In this document: piece after piece, positions 1-8,303 of the stretch
Position numbering within the stretch: the first letter of the stretch is position 1
Layout of the letters: each line of letters opens with the position of its first letter
Assembly (NCBI GenBank): GCA_947645675.1
Contig: CANSDP010000002.1
Location: 164,699-228,698 of the forward strand
Direction of reading: 5' to 3'
Length of the DNA: 64,000 bases
DNA from: an uncultured Bacillota bacterium
Lineage (GTDB): Bacteria > Bacillota > Clostridia > Oscillospirales > Oscillospiraceae
Position numbers and translations under genes: made by a program
Notes under the pieces: generated by a model
What the model saw: the letters and a program-made list of their open reading frames with translations, nothing else
Database searches by the model: none
What the model was told of the DNA's origin: nothing

Positions 1-861
1 CACAATGGCAAAGACCGCCTTGTCATAGAACCGGGTCTGACGGAAGAGGGCGGTAAGGCGGTTGATAAAGGCGGTGAGGTTGGCGGACAGGGCGTCGTTG
101 TAGTTGGGGCACAGGAGAACCAGGGCGTCCGCCGCCCGGACGGCGGGGTAGACCTCGTCCCGCATCACGCCGCCGTAGAAGCACCCCCCCCGCTCCCCGA
201 AATGGAGGCACATGGTGTAGGGACAGCCGGAGCAGTCGAAGAGGGTGCCGTTGCGCAGGCCGATCTCGCGGATGGTACAGCGCCCCTCCAGCTTTTCCCG
301 CACGCTGGACCACAGGTCAATGGTGTTGGAGGTGTGGTGGCTGGAGGCGTGGAGGACCAGCACCTGGGGCCGTTCCCTTTTGGGGAAGGTCTCTTCCTCC
401 ACCCGGCCCGCCAGCTCCTGGACGGCGTGGTGGTAGGCCCCCATCAGGCCGGTGCCCAGGTTTTTGGCCTGGACGGCAAAATTGACCAGGGAGCCGGTGC
501 CCTCCACCAGGGGCCGGCCCACCAGAGCACAGCCCGCCATATTTAGAGCCAGGGCGGCCTCGGCGGCGGCGGATTTGGTGAACAGCTCCCCCGCCCCGTC
601 CACGACGAGCCCAGCGGTACAGCCCTGGAGCAGCTCCGGCTCCTTCCGCAGCCAGGCCAGCATACGCATGTACTCCAGGTTGACCCCTGTGTCCCCCAGG
701 GGCAGAGCAAGGAGGAGCCGCTGTCCCGCCAGGCCGGACAGCTCCTCCGCCCGGCGCGCCACCCGGAACTCCCGCCCGGTCAGAGAGCGCCGCAGCACAT
801 CGTCCAGCCTCTGGCCCGCCCAGCCTACATCTGGGGTTGGATAAATGAGTGTAATAGACAT
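1..861 (-). CDS. Flavodoxin-fold NAD(P)H/FMN oxidoreductase-like protein (3' end outside window)
   Basis: The frame is open from an ATG at 861 to the window edge (287 codons, no stop), so the C-terminus is missing. The first ~160 residues show no family motif I recognise. From about residue 165 the sequence turns into a flavodoxin-like FMN reductase: a VLVLHASSHHTSNT phosphate-loop-like stretch, a cysteine cluster DCSGCPYTMC followed by a further Cys, then VRAADALVLLCPNYNDALSANL, which matches the quinone/FMN-binding loop of the NADPH-dependent FMN reductase and iron-sulfur flavoprotein group. Cysteine spacing suggests a possible Fe-S site. It is the last visible gene of a leftward operon with the 922-2211 and 2311-7101 genes; a palindrome lies in the 60-base gap upstream. 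Substrate unknown. Confidence 0.75.
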   Translation of the reverse strand, partial: MSITLIYPTPDVGWAGQRLDDVLRRSLTGREFRVARRAEELSGLAGQRLLLALPLGDTGVNLEYMRMLAWLRKEPELLQGCTAGLVVDGAGELFTKSAAAEAALALNMAGCALVGRPLVEGTGSLVNFAVQAKNLGTGLMGAYHHAVQELAGRVEEETFPKRERPQVLVLHASSHHTSNTIDLWSSVREKLEGRCTIREIGLRNGTLFDCSGCPYTMCLHFGERGGCFYGGVMRDEVYPAVRAADALVLLCPNYNDALSANLTAFINRLTALFRQTRFYDKAVFAIV

Positions 862-884
862 GGTTCATCCTTCTTGCATCCGTG

Positions 885-913
885 TGCAGGGGCGGATATT
901 ATCCGCCCCTGCA
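885..913. repeat. Perfect intergenic palindrome (14-bp arms)
   Basis: A perfect inverted repeat starting TGCAGGGGCGGATA with a one-base centre fills the gap between two genes of the leftward operon. It has no T-tract, so it is unlikely to be a plain terminator. Its core (GGGGCGGAT/ATCCGCCCC) is the same as the right end of the larger element at 17201-17271, so it looks like a minimal member of that family. Confidence 0.7.
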
Positions 914-921
914 GGCAAAGT

Positions 922-2211
922 TCAAATGATGCTCTTGAGGTGCTCCGCCGCCTCCCGAATATGACCGAAGAGCTGGTCGGGGATGCGGGGCAGAAGCTCG
1001 GTCTCCACTCCGGCGGGGGTGCAGCGGTTTTTCACGCCCATATAGACGCCGTCCAGGAACACCGACCCGCAGTGCCACTCTCCCCGGAGGGTGAGCAGCA
1101 GGGACAGGGCCCCGGAGGACAGAGCGGGGGCCACGTAGGGCTTGAAGCCGATCTCCCGCATTTTCAGGTTGGCGGTAACGGTGAGCCGGGTCAGCTCCTG
1201 TGACAGCTCCTCGTCGTAGCGGTCGATGGAGTTGGCGATAAACAGCCCCGTACCGTGGGGGCCGAAGGACCGGCCCTCGGTAAGGAAGGAGGCCAGCCGG
1301 GGGTCCCGCTTGGCGAAGTAGGCCGCCCGGGCGTTCATCACCCCCAGGCCAAAGCCCTGGATCTGCTCGGGCCGCAGGCCCTTCCCGTCAAAGACGCCGT
1401 TCTCGTCCCGATTGCTCTCCAGATAGGCGGTCTTGGCCAGGGGGTCCACCGGGTCGGACACGGCGCACCACAGCCCCTGGAACCTCTTCTCCCGGGCCAT
1501 TTTGGCGTAGTGGGCCACAATTTTGGCGTTGTTCTCAAACTGATACATCCGCACGTCCTTCACCTGAGAGCCCACCGGAGGGATACCCTTGGAGGCCACA
1601 AAGACGAACATGTCGCAATCAAAGAGGTTTTCCGGGGAAATGACCTCCACCTCGGGGAAAATGTTGTAATTCCAGGGCAGATTGATCTGTCCCATCTCGA
1701 ACTCCCAGCGGGCGGTGATCTGGTCGCTGAGGTCGCAGATGCCGATGGAGGAGATCACATCCCCGCCCAGCAGCTTCAGGCCGGTGAGGAGGGTGGAGCC
1801 CACATCGCCGATGGCCAGGATATTCACCCGCTTTTTGCCCAGGCTGTGGGAGAGCTTCAAGACCTCCTCCCAGCCAGGGCGGCTGATGTTGACGGCGGTG
1901 AGCCGTCCGTCGTCAATGGCCTGGCGGATATTCCGGTCCAGCTCCAGGGGGACCACCGTCCCGTCGCTGAGCATGGCGCTGGCGGGGCCGTTGTCAAAAT
2001 CGGGCAGACGGGAGGCGTCCAGCGCCTCCAGCCCGTGGCCGGACAGCAGCTGGCCAGGGTGGTTGACCTTGAAGGACCCCCGTCCCAGCACCGGGTCGCC
2101 GGAGACGGCGGCGAACAGCCGCCATCCCCCCGCGGGCTCCACCTCCGGGCCCAGGCCCTCCAGAGGAATCAGCGAGGCCAGCGCCGCGCCGTTTACATTA
2201 TAATAGTACAT
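922..2211 (-). CDS. Lactate/malate-dehydrogenase-like NAD-binding protein
   Basis: 429 residues. The first ~120 residues are not recognised. From about residue 125 it reads as a divergent L-lactate/malate dehydrogenase: a beta-strand then GDVGSTLL dinucleotide loop (about 133-140), a VSDPVDPL stretch equivalent to the family's NPVD loop, and FGPHGTG equivalent to the GEHGD motif, with His319 in the catalytic position. A GFGLGVMNARA stretch matches the LDSAR helix. It is longer than usual (~310-330), the extra length being N-terminal. It follows the 1596-residue protein after a 99-base gap holding a palindromic element, so the two are probably co-transcribed. Fold assignment is good; substrate and true dehydrogenase activity are not shown. 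Confidence 0.75.
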   Translation of the reverse strand: MYYYNVNGAALASLIPLEGLGPEVEPAGGWRLFAAVSGDPVLGRGSFKVNHPGQLLSGHGLEALDASRLPDFDNGPASAMLSDGTVVPLELDRNIRQAIDDGRLTAVNISRPGWEEVLKLSHSLGKKRVNILAIGDVGSTLLTGLKLLGGDVISSIGICDLSDQITARWEFEMGQINLPWNYNIFPEVEVISPENLFDCDMFVFVASKGIPPVGSQVKDVRMYQFENNAKIVAHYAKMAREKRFQGLWCAVSDPVDPLAKTAYLESNRDENGVFDGKGLRPEQIQGFGLGVMNARAAYFAKRDPRLASFLTEGRSFGPHGTGLFIANSIDRYDEELSQELTRLTVTANLKMREIGFKPYVAPALSSGALSLLLTLRGEWHCGSVFLDGVYMGVKNRCTPAGVETELLPRIPDQLFGHIREAAEHLKSII

Positions 2212-2236
2212 AATAATATCACTTCCGGTATTGATC

Positions 2237-2314
2237 GTAGGGACACGTCACGACGCGTCCGTTTCTATTCGCGGGACATTTGCCGGGGGCGGACGCTTCG
2301 TGAAGCGTCCCTAC
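2237..2314. repeat. Palindromic GTAGGG...CCCTAC intergenic element
   Basis: About 78 bp bounded by GTAGGGAC and GTCCCTAC, with internal GACGCGTCC and GGACGCTTCGTGAAGCGTCC inverted repeats. It supplies the TAG stop codon of the 2311-7101 gene, so its insertion or spread set the present C-terminus. Related elements are at 885-913, 17201-17271, 46101-46172 and, imperfectly, 26364-26415. Confidence 0.7.
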
Positions 2315-5300
2315 TGATTCTGCCGCAGCAGCTGCTCCAGGTCGTTCTCCAGATAGACGGAGGCGGACAGATTGGGGTCGTAGCGCAGGCACATGCCCTT
2401 GTCGGGGCAGAGGGGGAGGATCACTGCCTCGGGCAGGCGGGAGAGGGTGAGGTTCCGGCCATAGAGGATGCGGTACTCCTGCTCCAGCACCTGCATCAGG
2501 TCCAGGGCGGACTCCAGGCAGGTCCGGGACAGGTTCAGGGCGGTTTCCTGGCCGCACTCATCCTGGAACAGGGGCTTGGCGTAGGGCAGGATGTGGTTGA
2601 TGCCGGGCAGCAGGCCGGGCACCGGCGACTGCCGCCGCCGGACGGTGTTGCCCCCCACAAAGGGGTACAGGGTGGCCTCCACGAACCACTGGCGGATGCG
2701 GGGCAGGAAGTACACGCAGTCCACAGGCTGATTCCAGGATGTCATCAAATCCTTTCCGTATCCCGACAGGATACCCACCAGCACCATCAGGACGGACACG
2801 CCCTCCTGCCGCAGGACAGGCCCCAGCCGCTTGAGGCGGAAGCCGGGGTGCATCAGGTCGTCCACCAGGATGACCGGGCGGTTGAAGGACTTGAGGGTAC
2901 GCACCTGGCTGGGGATGGGGGCGTAGTAGGGGAAGGCCTCCAGGGTACTCTCCTTCAGGTCGGGGGAGAACACCTTGTCGGTGTGGAGGGTTTTGGTCAC
3001 CGTGTTTGGCACCATCTTGCCCCGGAGCAGCTTGCCGAAGGGGACGCACATGTTCTCCCCCAGGGTCCTGGGCTCGGTGGGCTCCTCGGGCACGTTGTTC
3101 AGGGCGGTGATCTTGGTCAGCAGCTTGTGGTGGATGGTATTGGCTGACAGGGTGAGGACCAGAGAGCCGGGATACAGCCTGGTGAGGGCCCTTTGCAGAC
3201 GCTCATGGCCCCGGCGGATGGCGGACAGCACCCGGCGGTTGCGGCACAGGGGCTCCTGAATGGCGGTCTCCAGATTCTGAATCAGGACGGTGGGGGCGTG
3301 CATATCAACCTCCCAGAACACCTCCTGGCCCGGGTGGGGGGTGAAGCCCTGCCGGACAAGCAGGTCCTCCAGCTCCGGAGTCAGCGCCCCGCTGTGGGGA
3401 CGGAATACGCCGTAGACGCACTCCCGCTCCAGGGCGTGGGCCAGCAGCTCGCTGAGGAGCAGCTGGAAATAATACCCGTGCTGCTCGCCGTGCTCGGCGT
3501 AGAGTGAGGTAATCAGAAGCACATCGCCCCCCGACCGCAACCGGACATGATTGGCCAGCTCCTGGTCGGGGATGGAGGCGAAGAGCTGAGCGGTGGACAG
3601 CATCCGATAGCTGATGTGCCCAAGTCTGTGGCCGCCCCCCGTCTTTGCCAGAACCAGCACCCGGTCCTTCTGGTCCACGATGCTCTTCCGGACCAGCTCG
3701 CTGTGCTTGTTGCGGATGTCCAGGGCGGACAGCAGCTCAGCCGACGGCGCGTCGGCCCACTGGAACTCCAGCTCTCCGGCGTTAAGCATGGGCTTATCCT
3801 GGCTGTCCCTGAGATAGAGGCCGTTTTGATAGATAAAGTCCTGAATCACCGGGTCGATGAAGTTGGAGATGTCCCGGTTCAGGTCCACGTTCTCCCGGAT
3901 ACGGGTGGAGCTGATGTCCTCCAGATGGGGGGGCAGCTGAAGCTGAATTACCTGACCGCTGATGGGCAGGCGGCCGGTCAGCTCCGCCTCCCCCGCCCGG
4001 CGGAAGATCACATGGTTCATCTGGTGGATGGAATAGGGCTGAGGCTCCGCCTTATAGGAGGAGGCGTTGGCCACCACGTCGCTGCCCGCCACGATGTAGA
4101 CCTCCTGTCCGGGGAACAGGTCGGTGAGCCGCTTCAAATCGGCGGGGTTGGCGATGTTCACCGGGATATCGTCGGGGAAGAGGTGGACGTGGAAGTCCCC
4201 CGCCACCGACAGGTTGACAATCTGACGGCGGATCAGATGGGGCTGGGCCTTCTTGGACCAGGAAAATTCGTCCACCGCCAGATAGACCTCGAACCCCAGG
4301 TCCCGAATGGCGTGAACAATACCCTTGTGGGACAGGGTGAAGGGGTCGAAGGTGCCGGGGAAGAAGGCGATCCGCTTGGGCTTCTCAAAGGTGAAGGGGC
4401 CGTGGTCCAGCCGGCGCACGGAGATAAAGCGGTTGATGTGGGCCAGGGCGGAGGCCCGGTAGAACAGGGTCAGTCCGTCCCGGCTGGCGGACTCCTGGGA
4501 CAGGTAGAACAGCTTCCGGTAGCACAGGGCAAACAGCCGGGCCTTCTCCCCCATATCCAGGATGAGGCTTTCAAACAGCAGCTTTCCGGAGACCAGAAGG
4601 GCCTCCTGCCGCACCGTCTCCCGGTAGTGGGCCAGCCCCTGGAGGAGCAGGCCAAGCAGCTCCTGCCTGCGGGCCTCATAGGCCTCCTGCTTCTCGGAAA
4701 AGCGCTGTTGATAGGAGGGATAGTGCTGGAGCAGGACGGCAATGGTGTTCAGCGCTCCGGCCACCGCCGAGTCGTTGGAGGAGCCCAGCAGGTTTTTCAG
4801 CCACAGCACCTGTTCGTTCAGCTCGCTGGGGTGGAGGTAGAGGGTGGCCTCGCCCAAATACTGGGGGATATATTTGGAGATCTCATACTGGCCCATCTCC
4901 AGGCCCTTGCCCAGCTCCACCACCACCTCGTTGCGCTGTTCCCTGCGCAGCAGGGACAGGGTGTGAACCAGGGCGGAGCCGGCGGTGTGCCGGACCACTA
5001 CCCGCTCCGACACCTTGACCAGGTTGGAAAAATGGGTGGCGATGTGCAGAACATGGGCGTCCAATCCCCGCTCCACCTGATCCCGGAGCAGCTCCACTCC
5101 GGCTACCTTGACGACCCAGGGCGTAGCGGTTTTCAGGTTGTCCAAAAAGACCTCGCTGGTGATATCGTTGTGGTACAGGGTCTCCTCCAGGGCGGACACG
5201 TCCCGGCCCGCCCTGCGCAGAATGCGGCATTTCAGAAAGACGGTGGTCAGCTGGCGGGAGGGGATTTCCTCCACCAGCTGGGCGATCCGGGCCATCTGGG

Positions 5301-7101
5301 GATGGCTGCGGGGGATATTGCGCACCGTCTCCCGGAGGAACTGGAGGGCGGCGGTAACCAGCCGCAGGTCGTCCAGGGCGGCGAAGTGGGCGGCGAAGTC
5401 CACCAGCTTATCCCGGGTCGCCTCGTCATAGTGCTTTGGGGGGAGATAACGGGCGGCGTCCAGGAGGGTGAAGGCGGTATCCGGGCTGGTGCGCTCCGGT
5501 TCGTCATAATAGGCCAGCAAAGCGTCCAAGAAGCGGGGGATGTCCCCGGGCCGGGCGTGGTGGAGCATGGACTCCACCACCAGCTTCAGGGTATAGCTGA
5601 TGTGGGAGCGCTGTTGGGGGGTGGTCTTGTGGTCGGGAAAAATAATCATGTCCAGATACTGGCTCCAGAGGGTGAAGGGCACCTCCTCCGCCGGGTCATT
5701 CTGGGCGTCAGCGGGGATCTCCTTCCGGTAGACCAGGTGGAACCGGGCGATGATCTGTCCGATCAGCGCGCCGGCCTGACGGCGGATATCACCCTCACGG
5801 TGCATGAGCAGCTCATAGAGGAAGCTCAGCGCCTGGGCCTTCTGGCGGGCGGACAGATAGGTGAAGTACTCCTCAAACACGTTGAGATAGGCCCGCAGCT
5901 GCTGCCAGCTCTTGGTGGACCGGGCGCCCTCAATGATATTGCCGAACTTCCGCTCGTTGGACAGCATGTGCATCAGCTTCAGGTTGTGCTCCACCGACAG
6001 GAGGATCAGTCCCTCCAGCGTCTCCTCCGGTCCCATGAGGGCGGGGTCCTTCCGGGGAGCGGGAGCCTGCCTCTTCCCGGTGAGGTCCACGTCCACCCCC
6101 AGGGAGCGCATGTAGTCCTCAAAGTCGTGGAGCTTGCCGTAGACAAACTCATACCGCCGCCGCTTCTTCCTGTCCACATTGTCCAGCTTGGACAGGATCA
6201 CCTGGAAGGACTCGTCCAGGGGGTAGAGGACTACAATCTCATTGCCGTCCTTGTCCCGCTCGGACTTGGAGCGGAAGTCGGCGTAGATGAGCAGCAGGGA
6301 CTCCACCGACAGGGACTCCAGCTCCAGGTCCCAGGTGGAGTGGTTGGAGGCGATATGGCTGATGTCCTCCATCTTCCGCTCCAGCAGCCACTGGTCGGTG
6401 TAGTAATAGTGGAGGTAAGGCACCCGCTCGCCGGGGCGGCATCCAAACTTGCCCACGTCGTGGGCGGCGGCGGCCCCGGAGATCAGGGCCAGGTCCACCT
6501 CCACCCCCGCCTCGGCCAGACCCCGGGCGGCGGTCATAGCGATGTAATGGACCCCGGAGATGTGGCTGAGGGTCTTGAAGGGGGTGTATTCCAGCCCCAG
6601 GCGCATCAGCTCATAGAGGAACTCCTGTCTCCAGGCGGTGAGGAACCGGCGGTACTCCCGGGCCTTGTCACATTTCTCATATTCCTCCTCAGTGAGGAAC
6701 TCGAAGTCCAGCATTGGGTCGAAGGGCAGGGCGGCGCGCTCCTGGTCCAGCAGGATCTGGAGGACGGTGAGATAAAACAGCGCCCCGCCGCCGCAGCGGT
6801 CCGCCTCGGGGGCGAAGCCGCCGTTGGGGAACATGATGGAGCTGATATACTGGTAGCAGAAGGGGCCCCAGCCCTTCTCCGGCGGCTCAGGGCAGATTTT
6901 TTCCAGGATGGGGGCGCAGAGCTCCAGAATCCCGGCGCAGCTCAGCCTCTCCTTGATGGGAAACAGCGCGGCCAGCCCCTCGGTCCAGCCGGGAGCCTTC
7001 ATCAGCTCCTGAAGGGTCCGGCGGCTGTTCAGCCCCTCCGGCCTCCGGGCGGCCAGAGCTTCGATGATGTCACGGTTCAGCTGGCGGATCAGTTTGTTCA
7101 T
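2311..7101 (-). CDS. Giant HD / helical-repeat / NadD-like nucleotidyltransferase / GNAT-like / PRTase-like protein
   Basis: 1596 residues in one open frame. An HD-type metal-dependent phosphohydrolase domain spans about 180-330 (first His in SHISGVHY, His214-Asp215 in AAHDVGKFG, later NHSTWD and YADFRSK). About 370-890 is a long Leu-rich helical, HEAT-like region. A nucleotidyltransferase domain of the NadD/cytidylyltransferase superfamily spans about 910-1090, with GTFDPFTLSH (variant HxGH) and ISSTRIR (1063-1069). About 1110-1250 resembles an acetyltransferase (GGGHRLGHISYR). The C-terminal part has PVILVDDLMHPG with Asp1414-Asp1415, the PRPP-binding loop of type I phosphoribosyltransferases. 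Domain identities are motif-based. No signal peptide or membrane segment, so cytoplasmic. It heads the operon with the dehydrogenase-like and flavodoxin-like genes. A role in NAD or other nucleotide chemistry is inference. Confidence 0.85.
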   Translation of the reverse strand: MNKLIRQLNRDIIEALAARRPEGLNSRRTLQELMKAPGWTEGLAALFPIKERLSCAGILELCAPILEKICPEPPEKGWGPFCYQYISSIMFPNGGFAPEADRCGGGALFYLTVLQILLDQERAALPFDPMLDFEFLTEEEYEKCDKAREYRRFLTAWRQEFLYELMRLGLEYTPFKTLSHISGVHYIAMTAARGLAEAGVEVDLALISGAAAAHDVGKFGCRPGERVPYLHYYYTDQWLLERKMEDISHIASNHSTWDLELESLSVESLLLIYADFRSKSERDKDGNEIVVLYPLDESFQVILSKLDNVDRKKRRRYEFVYGKLHDFEDYMRSLGVDVDLTGKRQAPAPRKDPALMGPEETLEGLILLSVEHNLKLMHMLSNERKFGNIIEGARSTKSWQQLRAYLNVFEEYFTYLSARQKAQALSFLYELLMHREGDIRRQAGALIGQIIARFHLVYRKEIPADAQNDPAEEVPFTLWSQYLDMIIFPDHKTTPQQRSHISYTLKLVVESMLHHARPGDIPRFLDALLAYYDEPERTSPDTAFTLLDAARYLPPKHYDEATRDKLVDFAAHFAALDDLRLVTAALQFLRETVRNIPRSHPQMARIAQLVEEIPSRQLTTVFLKCRILRRAGRDVSALEETLYHNDITSEVFLDNLKTATPWVVKVAGVELLRDQVERGLDAHVLHIATHFSNLVKVSERVVVRHTAGSALVHTLSLLRREQRNEVVVELGKGLEMGQYEISKYIPQYLGEATLYLHPSELNEQVLWLKNLLGSSNDSAVAGALNTIAVLLQHYPSYQQRFSEKQEAYEARRQELLGLLLQGLAHYRETVRQEALLVSGKLLFESLILDMGEKARLFALCYRKLFYLSQESASRDGLTLFYRASALAHINRFISVRRLDHGPFTFEKPKRIAFFPGTFDPFTLSHKGIVHAIRDLGFEVYLAVDEFSWSKKAQPHLIRRQIVNLSVAGDFHVHLFPDDIPVNIANPADLKRLTDLFPGQEVYIVAGSDVVANASSYKAEPQPYSIHQMNHVIFRRAGEAELTGRLPISGQVIQLQLPPHLEDISSTRIRENVDLNRDISNFIDPVIQDFIYQNGLYLRDSQDKPMLNAGELEFQWADAPSAELLSALDIRNKHSELVRKSIVDQKDRVLVLAKTGGGHRLGHISYRMLSTAQLFASIPDQELANHVRLRSGGDVLLITSLYAEHGEQHGYYFQLLLSELLAHALERECVYGVFRPHSGALTPELEDLLVRQGFTPHPGQEVFWEVDMHAPTVLIQNLETAIQEPLCRNRRVLSAIRRGHERLQRALTRLYPGSLVLTLSANTIHHKLLTKITALNNVPEEPTEPRTLGENMCVPFGKLLRGKMVPNTVTKTLHTDKVFSPDLKESTLEAFPYYAPIPSQVRTLKSFNRPVILVDDLMHPGFRLKRLGPVLRQEGVSVLMVLVGILSGYGKDLMTSWNQPVDCVYFLPRIRQWFVEATLYPFVGGNTVRRRQSPVPGLLPGINHILPYAKPLFQDECGQETALNLSRTCLESALDLMQVLEQEYRILYGRNLTLSRLPEAVILPLCPDKGMCLRYDPNLSASVYLENDLEQLLRQNQ

Positions 7102-7157
7102 ACCGTCACCTCATTGTCCGCTCCAGACATTGGGAGCGGAAAAATTTTCTCATGATA

Positions 7158-7186
7158 ATTGTAGCACAGATTACCCGGTTTGGAAA
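7158..7186 (-). promoter_or_regulatory. Sigma-A promoter for the giant-protein operon
   Basis: On the minus strand TTTCCA (-35) and TACAAT (-10) are separated by 17 bases, 57 bases upstream of the ATG at 7101. A hairpin (TCCGCTCC...GGAGCGGA, 7118-7141) lies in the resulting leader. The -35 box matches consensus at four of six positions. Confidence 0.5.
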
Positions 7187-7203
7187 GGGGCGCGAATAGA
7201 AAA

Positions 7204-7226
7204 CACGGCCCGAACCCCGGGCCGTG
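7204..7226 (-). terminator. Rho-independent terminator of the small-peptide genes
   Basis: Stem CACGGCCCG / CGGGCCGTG with a short loop, followed on the minus strand by TTTTCTATTC. It lies just downstream of the 7259-7459 gene. Confidence 0.75.
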
Positions 7227-7258
7227 CTTAAACGAATTCTTATGGCAAAAGTGTTGAT

Positions 7259-7459
7259 TTAATTGTTTATACGTCTATATTTTTTGATCGTTATGCCAAG
7301 AAACGCACTGACGATCAATATAGTCAAAGAAATAAATAGTGCCAGGGGACATCCGCACAAATGATAGGTCTTAATTACGCGGACAGACAAAGCAATAACC
7401 AGCGCACAGAAAAATAAGCATCGGATCAAAAGCTGACAAGCAGAATATTTTTTCTTCAT
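7259..7459 (-). CDS. Small two-helix membrane protein, unknown
   Basis: 66 residues, strongly AT-rich codons unlike the neighbours. Two hydrophobic segments are evident (about residues 8-26 and 38-56), joined by a Cys-containing loop, with a basic C-terminus (KKYRRINN). The ATG lies 10 bases after the stop of the 7470-7652 gene, so translation is probably coupled; no separate ribosome site is obvious. No family recognised. It could be an immunity or anchor partner of the secreted peptide upstream, but only the arrangement suggests that. Confidence 0.45.
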   Translation of the reverse strand: MKKKYSACQLLIRCLFFCALVIALSVRVIKTYHLCGCPLALFISLTILIVSAFLGITIKKYRRINN

Positions 7460-7469
7460 GGCATTATTT

Positions 7470-7652
7470 TTAAAGATAAGCTAAGTCTGTCACAACAGCG
7501 GTTCGTGTATTCCCTTTTTTCTCTATGGCTATATCAAAATTATTAGCAACATCAATGACCACCTCTGTTTGCTCATTATAAGCAACACTGGGAACAATGA
7601 AAACAGGTAACACCATCGCAAAGACCAGAAATAAAGATGTAATTTTTTTCAT
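7470..7652 (-). CDS. Small exported peptide precursor, unknown
   Basis: 60 residues from the ATG at 7652, which has AAAGGA nine bases upstream; a GTG six bases earlier is less well placed. A clear signal peptide (MKK, hydrophobic core LFLVFAMVLPVFIV, then PSVAYNEQ with likely cleavage after SVA) leaves a mature peptide of about 35 residues ending TAVVTDLAYL. No cysteines or double-glycine motif, so not an obvious bacteriocin. Its AT-rich composition contrasts with the rest of the window and suggests transfer. Function unknown. Confidence 0.5.
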   Translation of the reverse strand: MKKITSLFLVFAMVLPVFIVPSVAYNEQTEVVIDVANNFDIAIEKKGNTRTAVVTDLAYL

Positions 7653-7809
7653 GTTCACTCATCCTTTCAAGTAAATTCTTATGCCACCAAGCATCTATAC
7701 TTAATATTATACATTAAAACCAAAAAAACTGTCAAGCAGTTTTGTCTAATTTATCTAAATTTTTAAATTATTTTCACATTTTGGTAAACATAAAATGAGA
7801 AGGTAACAT

Positions 7810-8040
7810 TTATTTCATCGTCCGGTTTTCCAGCACCCTTCCTACCACCGTCCCCAGCAGCAGCAGATTGCCGCACAGGTAGAGCCACACCAGCAGGATA
7901 ATCAGGGAGGCCAGCGACCCATAGACCAGGGCATAGCGGGAGGACATCCCGATAAACCAGGAGAACAGCACCGACGCCGCCACAATAGCCAGCACCGCCC
8001 CCAGGGAGGACGCCGCCACCACCGGCAGGGCTATGCTAAG
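7810..8040 (-). pseudogene. C-terminal fragment of a YihY/BrkB-family membrane protein
   Basis: The minus-strand frame ending at 7810 reads FSWFIGMSSRYALVYGSLA then SLIILLVWLYLCGNLLLLG, the conserved last two helices of the YihY/virulence-factor BrkB (UPF0761) family, and ends VLENRTMK. Full-length members are about 270-300 residues; only about 75 remain. Upstream of about 8040 the sequence instead encodes another protein on the plus strand, so the 5' part is gone. The exact boundary is uncertain by some 20 bases. Confidence 0.65.
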
Positions 8041-8262
8041 CTGGACAGCGACCTGGCGGGCGCGCCCGCCGGATCGGAAACGGCGGAGCTGAGCAACGAT
8101 ACCATCTACGTCAACGGCCAGAAGGTGGAGGCCGAGGTCTACAAGATCGGCGGCATGAACTACTTCAAGCTCCGTGACCTGGGCAAGGCCCTGAACTTCT
8201 ATGTGGGCTGGAGCCAGGAACAAGGTATATTCATCGACACCAGCAAGCCCTACTCCGAATAA
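8041..8262 (+). pseudogene. C-terminal fragment of a stalk-domain (copper-amine-oxidase-N-like) protein
   Basis: A plus-strand frame ending TAA at 8260-8262 reads NDTIYVNGQKVEAEVYKIGG, then NYFKLRDLGKALNFYVGW and IFIDTSKPYSE. This is the repeat typical of extracellular stalk / copper-amine-oxidase N-terminal-like domains of clostridial surface proteins. No start codon or ribosome site precedes it; the upstream sequence is the antisense of the YihY fragment. It is therefore the severed 3' end of a secreted protein gene. A terminator follows at 8268-8297. Confidence 0.6.
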
Positions 8263-8267
8263 AACAC

Positions 8268-8303
8268 GAACCGGCTCCCCGCTTTGGGGAGCCGGTTATT
8301 TTT
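8268..8303. terminator. Bidirectional terminator between stalk-domain fragment and htpG
   Basis: Hairpin AACCGGCTCCCC / GGGGAGCCGGTT with loop GCTTT, followed by ATTTTTT on the plus strand and a weaker T-rich tract (GTTTTATT) on the minus strand. Confidence 0.8.

Noticed and set aside
317..868. A minus-strand open frame of 183 codons
   Set aside because: It is the +1 frame of the flavodoxin-like gene; Gly/Arg/Ala/Pro-rich with no motif, whereas the frame from 861 shows clear family motifs.
3547..7155. A 1202-codon open frame on the plus strand
   Set aside because: It is the antisense of the 2311-7101 gene, kept open by GC-rich codon bias; it is rich in Gly/Gln/Val/His with no domain motif and no ribosome site.
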